DNA from: Granulicella sp. UBA5172
GTDB taxonomy: Bacteria; Acidobacteriota; Terriglobia; Terriglobales; Acidobacteriaceae
Assembly: GCA_002413385.1 (NCBI GenBank)
Contig: DHWW01000228.1
Location: 1 to 9,984, forward strand
Reading direction: 5' to 3'
Length of the DNA stretch: 9,984 nt
In this document: positions 6,482-9,984 of the stretch, piece after piece
Layout: each line of letters starts with the position of its first letter
How positions within the stretch are numbered: the stretch's first letter is position 1
Translations under genes and position numbers: made by a program
The notes under the pieces: generated by a model
Database searches by the model: none
What the model saw: the letters and a program-made list of their open reading frames with translations, nothing else
What the model was told of the DNA's origin: nothing

Positions 6482-7912
6482 TTACTTCGTGAGCGCCTTC
6501 AAGTACAGATAGAAGAACTCCACACTCTTATAGTACGAATCGACGCCGAGCCGCTCGTCGCGTCCATGCATCCGGTCGTCGTTGTACTCAATGCCAGCGC
6601 CACCGATCCCATAGCTTGGAATACCAGACTTCATGGTGTAGATGGAGTCGCTGGCGCCGACGGACATGCTCGGAATCACGAGCATTCCTGGCCACATTTC
6701 TTCGGCTACCTGGTGCAGCGGGCCGAAGACGTCGGCGCGCAGCGGCGGAGGCGCCTGGCTCTCGCGGTCGGGAGCGGTTGGCGATACCGTGCCGTCATCC
6801 GCAGCATATTCAACGGTCAGCTTGGGGTCGTTGAAGATGCCGATCAGAGTCTTCCGCACCTCTTCCTGCGAGTGGCCGGGAAGAATTCTGCAGTTGACGT
6901 TGGCCTCAGCCTCACCGGGCAGCGCGTTGGCTGCGTGACCGCCCTTGAGCATCGTTGCAACGCAGGTGGTACGCAGCGTCGCGTTGTCATTGGGCTCCTT
7001 CGAGAAGTCTGCGACGGCCTTAGGATCGGGCGGCGTCTTGAGCACACCGCGAATGTCCGCGGCTCGCGCTGGTGTCGTCACCTTCTCACTCTCCTCGAGC
7101 GACGCGCGCGTCACCGCGTTCAGCTCCACGGGAAAGGGCGAGGCCTCCAGCTTTTCGAGCGCGTGCATCAGCTCATAGATGGCGTTATCCGGGCGAGGCA
7201 CCGAGCTGTGTCCGCCAGGGTTGGTGGCGATCACATGGTAGTCCGCGTAGGTCTTCTGGGTGGCCTCCACGTCCAGCTCGATGGCCTTGCCGTCGTACAG
7301 CGTGGGGCCTCCTCCATCAGGATTGATAACAAAATCAGCCTCCATCAAATCCGGGCGATTCTTCAGCAACCATCTGACGCCGTTCGATTTACCACCCTCT
7401 TCATCGGCGGTCAGGGCAAGCACGATGTCGCGATCGGGCACATAGCCCTCGCGGTGCATGCGGATGAGGCTTTCGACGACGTCGGCGTCACCATCCTTCA
7501 TATCCTGGGTGCCGCGGCCGTAGAAGTAGCCATCCTTCTCGATAAACGTGTACGGATCGGTCGTCCAGTCGGAGCGGCGAGCTTCGACGACGTCGGTGTG
7601 CCCGATGATCAGGATCGGCTTGAGCTTCGATCCCGCGACTCCGTGATAGCGCACGACCAGGTTCTGCTTGCGATCATTGGGGCCGGCAAGAATAAGGTCC
7701 CCCGGCGCGAAGCCAGCCTTGAGAAACTCTTTGCGTGCCGCCTCGGAGACTGCGGTGACACTGCCGTTGGAGTCCTGCGAGTTGGTCTCGATGAACTCCC
7801 TGAAGATCTGCCGCGCGAGAACGCGATCCTGCTCCGGCAATTGCGGTCCTTGTGCCGCCGCCGTGCTTCCCATCACCACCGCCAACAACAATCCTGCTGT
7901 ACCGAATTTCAT
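6482..7912 (-). CDS. Secreted M20-family zinc metallopeptidase
   Basis: An exported di-zinc exopeptidase or amidohydrolase of the M20/M25/M40 group, 476 residues from the chosen start. The signal peptide is short (1-21, KFGTAGLLLAVVMGSTAAA then QG). Metal and catalytic residues are all present: GHTDVV (H105, D107), GRGTQDMKDG (bridging D137), ALTADEEGG (E171 base, E172 ligand), NPDGGG (D199) and DDRMHGRDE (H449). The dimerisation or lid domain inserts at about 215-370, with NPGGHSSVPRPDNA (231-244, H235). The DEEGG and HGRDE contexts resemble carboxypeptidase-like or aminoacylase-like M20 proteins; the substrate is not predictable. The frame is open upstream to 8083, but the ATG at 7912 has GGAG 5 nt upstream (7918-7921) and exposes the signal peptide, so I use it. 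It lies 131 bp downstream of metH on the same strand, and convergent to ccmE. Confidence 0.9.
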   Translation of the reverse strand: MKFGTAGLLLAVVMGSTAAAQGPQLPEQDRVLARQIFREFIETNSQDSNGSVTAVSEAARKEFLKAGFAPGDLILAGPNDRKQNLVVRYHGVAGSKLKPILIIGHTDVVEARRSDWTTDPYTFIEKDGYFYGRGTQDMKDGDADVVESLIRMHREGYVPDRDIVLALTADEEGGKSNGVRWLLKNRPDLMEADFVINPDGGGPTLYDGKAIELDVEATQKTYADYHVIATNPGGHSSVPRPDNAIYELMHALEKLEASPFPVELNAVTRASLEESEKVTTPARAADIRGVLKTPPDPKAVADFSKEPNDNATLRTTCVATMLKGGHAANALPGEAEANVNCRILPGHSQEEVRKTLIGIFNDPKLTVEYAADDGTVSPTAPDRESQAPPPLRADVFGPLHQVAEEMWPGMLVIPSMSVGASDSIYTMKSGIPSYGIGGAGIEYNDDRMHGRDERLGVDSYYKSVEFFYLYLKALTK

Positions 7913-7917
7913 GCATG

Positions 7918-7921
7918 CTCC
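7918..7921 (-). promoter_or_regulatory. Shine-Dalgarno GGAG fixing the M20 peptidase start
   Basis: GGAG lies 5 nt before the ATG at 7912. The longer open frame to 8083 would overlap the metH 3' end and hide the signal peptide, so this site settles the start. A weak -10-like TAAGAT lies upstream at about 7947-7952 on the minus strand, without a clear -35. Confidence 0.6.
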
Positions 7922-8008
7922 GAAAATACAAAATGATTGATGCACTATCTTAGAACGATTCTCTCTCCTGCGCCTTGCGGTCCCATCGGGCGAGATCTGC
8001 AGCCGCAT

Positions 8009-8050
8009 CGTCATCCCCCGACGAAACGTCATACTCGAAAACGTCATCCC
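8009..8050. repeat. Degenerate short direct repeat at the metH 3' end
   Basis: CGTCAT occurs three times (8009-8014, 8027-8032, 8042-8047), 18 and 15 bp apart. Copies one and three extend to CGTCATCCC, and copies two and three share the flank GAAAACGTCAT with one base different. The third copy overlaps the metH stop codon. It may be a decayed tandem repeat or chance; a small GACG/CGTC stem lies inside (8020-8030). Confidence 0.35.
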
Positions 8051-9984
8051 TCGGGATCGTAGTTCAGGTTTTGTCCGAGCCACCGCTCGACCTCGGCGAT
8101 GCTCATTCCCTTGCGGTCAGCATAGTCGGCGACCTGGTCGCGGTCGATCTTGCCCAGGCTGAAATAGCGCGATTGTGGATGCGCGAAGTACAGTCCACTG
8201 ACGCTCGAGCCGGGCCACATCGCAAACGACTCCGTAATCAGCATGCCGGTATGAGCCTGCACATCCAGTAAACTCCAGAGCGTGCCCTTTTCCGTATGGT
8301 CCGGGCACGCCGGGTAACCCGCAGCCGGCCGGATCCCCTGGTACTTCTCTTCGATAAAATCCGCGTTGCTCAGGCCCTCCGCACAACCGTAACCCCATTC
8401 ATCCCGCACCCGCTTGTGCAGGCATTCGGCAAAAGCTTCAGCGAGGCGATCTCCGATGGCTTCCGCCATGATCGCGTTGTAGTCGTCGTTCTCGGCCCTG
8501 TACTGGTCGCATAGCTCCTTCAGGCCGATCCCGCTGGTCACCGCGAAACCACCCATATAGTCGGGCAGCCCGGTTTCCTTCGGCGCGATGAAGTCGACCA
8601 GCGAACGGCACGGCTCGCTGCCTTCCCTGTTTGCCTGCTGGCGGAGGAAGTGGAATCGTTCGAGCACCGTTGTGCGTGTGTTGTCCGTGTACAGCTCGAC
8701 ATCGTCGCCCACGGCGTTAGCGGGAAAGAAGCCGTATACGGCACGCGCCGTAGTCAGTTTTTTTTCAATCATGATGTCCAGCAGGGCATTCGCATCCTTG
8801 AAGATCTGGCGCGCCTGCTCCCCTTGCGTCTCGTGTTCAAAGATGCGAGGATAAACGCCTTTCAGCCCCCATGCGTGAAAGATCGGCGTCCAGTCGATGA
8901 ACTCGCGCAGCGTCGCCAGAGGAAAGTTATTCAGCGCGCGCACTCCGGTAAATGCGGGTACCGGCAGGTCTTCGGCACGCCACTCGATTGGAGTCCGTCT
9001 CGCACGAGCGGTCTCAAGGGAGACGACCTGCTGGGGCGGCGCAGCGTGGGCCTTGCGCAGCGCCTCATAGTCGGTGCGATGCTTTGCAACGAACTCTTCC
9101 TTCCCGTCCTCGCTTAGCAGGCTGGTGGTTACGCCGACCGCGCGGCTGGCATCCAGCACATGGACCACAGGCTCGCTGTAGTGCGGCGCAATTTTGACGG
9201 CGGTGTGCCTCCGGCTCGTGGTTGCCCCACCAATCAGCAGCGGCAATTTGAAACCCTGGCGCTCCATCTCCTTGGCCACATGCACCATCTCGTCGAGAGA
9301 CGGCGTGATCAGGCCGCTGAGCCCAATCATGTCTGCCTTCTCTTCCTTCGCCCGTGCCAGGATTTTTTCGCACGAGACCATCACCCCCATGTCGATGACC
9401 TCGTAGTTATTGCATGCGAGCACGACTCCGACAATGTTCTTGCCGATGTCGTGAACATCACCCTTGACCGTCGCGAGCACGATCTTTCCCTGCGCTTTGA
9501 CCACCTGGCCGGCCGCTTCCATCGCAGCCTTCTCGGCTTCCATGAACGGCGTCAGGTGTGCCACGGCTTTCTTCATCACGCGCGCCGACTTGACCACCTG
9601 GGGCAAGAACATCTTGCCGGTTCCGAACATATCCCCCACCACGCTCATGCCGTCCATCAGCGGCCCTTCGATCACCAGCAGTGGGCGACCCAGCTTCACG
9701 CGAGCTTCCTCGGCGTCGATCTCGATGTAGGTGTCGATCCCCTTCACCAGTGCGTGCGAGAGCCGCTCCTCCACCGTGCCGTTGCGCCACTCTTCGGCCT
9801 TCTTCTCATTGACGACTTCGCCGCCGATGGACTCAGCCTTTAGCTTCTCACCATAGTCGACCAGCCGCTCGGTCGCATCAGGACGCCGGTTGAGCAGCAC
9901 ATCCTCGACCAGCACCTTCAGCTCCGGTTCAATCTCTTCGTACACCTCGAGCATCCCGGCATTCACGATGCCCATGTCCATGCC
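8044..9984 (-). CDS. metH: Cobalamin-dependent methionine synthase, C-terminal half (N-terminus beyond the right edge)
   Basis: Transfers the methyl group of 5-methyltetrahydrofolate to homocysteine through a cobalamin cofactor, giving methionine in the cytoplasm. The window holds the last 646 residues plus the stop; the homocysteine domain and most of the folate domain lie off the edge. From the Met at 9979-9981, order: the end of the pterin-binding domain (MDMGIVNAG, 1-9), the helical cap (about 65-160), then the B12-binding Rossmann domain with GDVHDIG (174-180), where H177 (9451-9453) is the lower axial cobalt ligand. [13 protein letters not shown] (220-232) and [11 protein letters not shown] (251-261) follow, then the AdoMet-binding reactivation domain (about 325-645) with [19 protein letters not shown] and [19 protein letters not shown]. 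The end, [17 protein letters not shown], matches the family C-terminus, so this end is intact. No frameshift or missing motif was seen. A cobalamin riboswitch, if present, would lie upstream, outside the window. Confidence 0.97.
   Translation of the reverse strand, partial: GMDMGIVNAGMLEVYEEIEPELKVLVEDVLLNRRPDATERLVDYGEKLKAESIGGEVVNEKKAEEWRNGTVEERLSHALVKGIDTYIEIDAEEARVKLGRPLLVIEGPLMDGMSVVGDMFGTGKMFLPQVVKSARVMKKAVAHLTPFMEAEKAAMEAAGQVVKAQGKIVLATVKGDVHDIGKNIVGVVLACNNYEVIDMGVMVSCEKILARAKEEKADMIGLSGLITPSLDEMVHVAKEMERQGFKLPLLIGGATTSRRHTAVKIAPHYSEPVVHVLDASRAVGVTTSLLSEDGKEEFVAKHRTDYEALRKAHAAPPQQVVSLETARARRTPIEWRAEDLPVPAFTGVRALNNFPLATLREFIDWTPIFHAWGLKGVYPRIFEHETQGEQARQIFKDANALLDIMIEKKLTTARAVYGFFPANAVGDDVELYTDNTRTTVLERFHFLRQQANREGSEPCRSLVDFIAPKETGLPDYMGGFAVTSGIGLKELCDQYRAENDDYNAIMAEAIGDRLAEAFAECLHKRVRDEWGYGCAEGLSNADFIEEKYQGIRPAAGYPACPDHTEKGTLWSLLDVQAHTGMLITESFAMWPGSSVSGLYFAHPQSRYFSLGKIDRDQVADYADRKGMSIAEVERWLGQNLNYDPEG

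Noticed and set aside
6452..7936. Long plus-strand open frame (494 codons) opposite the M20 peptidase
   Set aside because: Shadow of a high-GC gene; the minus strand carries every M20 metal-binding motif and a signal peptide.
1..9984. CRISPR arrays, tRNA or rRNA genes, insertion sequences, phage or defence genes
   Set aside because: No regularly spaced repeats, tRNA-like cloverleaf, transposase or integrase motifs, or long terminal inverted repeats were seen by eye on either strand.

Overview
The window looks like chromosomal DNA from a GC-rich Gram-negative bacterium. An Acidobacteriaceae-type soil acidobacterium (Granulicella, Terriglobus or Edaphobacter-like) is my best guess. That rests on overall GC and codon style, a tripartite efflux system, Sec-exported hydrolases and a CxxxY-type CcmE; it is inference, not a database match. 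No tRNA, rRNA, CRISPR array, transposase or phage gene was seen.

Layout. Left block (1-2045, minus strand): an outer-membrane efflux protein followed 2 bp later by an EmrA/HlyD-type membrane fusion protein cut by the window edge. The pump protein should lie beyond the left edge. A divergent intergenic region (2046-2320) separates this from a plus-strand block (2321-6297). That block holds xylulokinase (xylB), a secreted SGNH/GDSL hydrolase, a Gfo/Idh/MocA NAD(P)-dependent oxidoreductase broken by two frameshifts, and a CcmE-like heme chaperone. Gaps are small (27, 57 and 6 bp), so the four may be co-transcribed. A convergent junction (6298-6481) carries two perfect hairpins. Right block (6482-9984, minus strand): the C-terminal half of cobalamin-dependent methionine synthase (metH, entering from the right edge), then, 131 bp downstream, a secreted M20 metallopeptidase.

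Function. xylB, the SGNH hydrolase and the oxidoreductase fit a small sugar or polyol catabolic group: extracellular or periplasmic ester release, sugar or polyol oxidation, and kinase entry into the pentose phosphate pathway. The oxidoreductase appears inactive as sequenced. CcmE and MetH are housekeeping functions.

The observations most worth a second look are the doubly frameshifted oxidoreductase, the Cys-for-His heme-ligand motif of CcmE outside any visible ccm cluster, and the missing Asp in the SGNH hydrolase's last catalytic block. I found no convincing previously undescribed multi-gene system.
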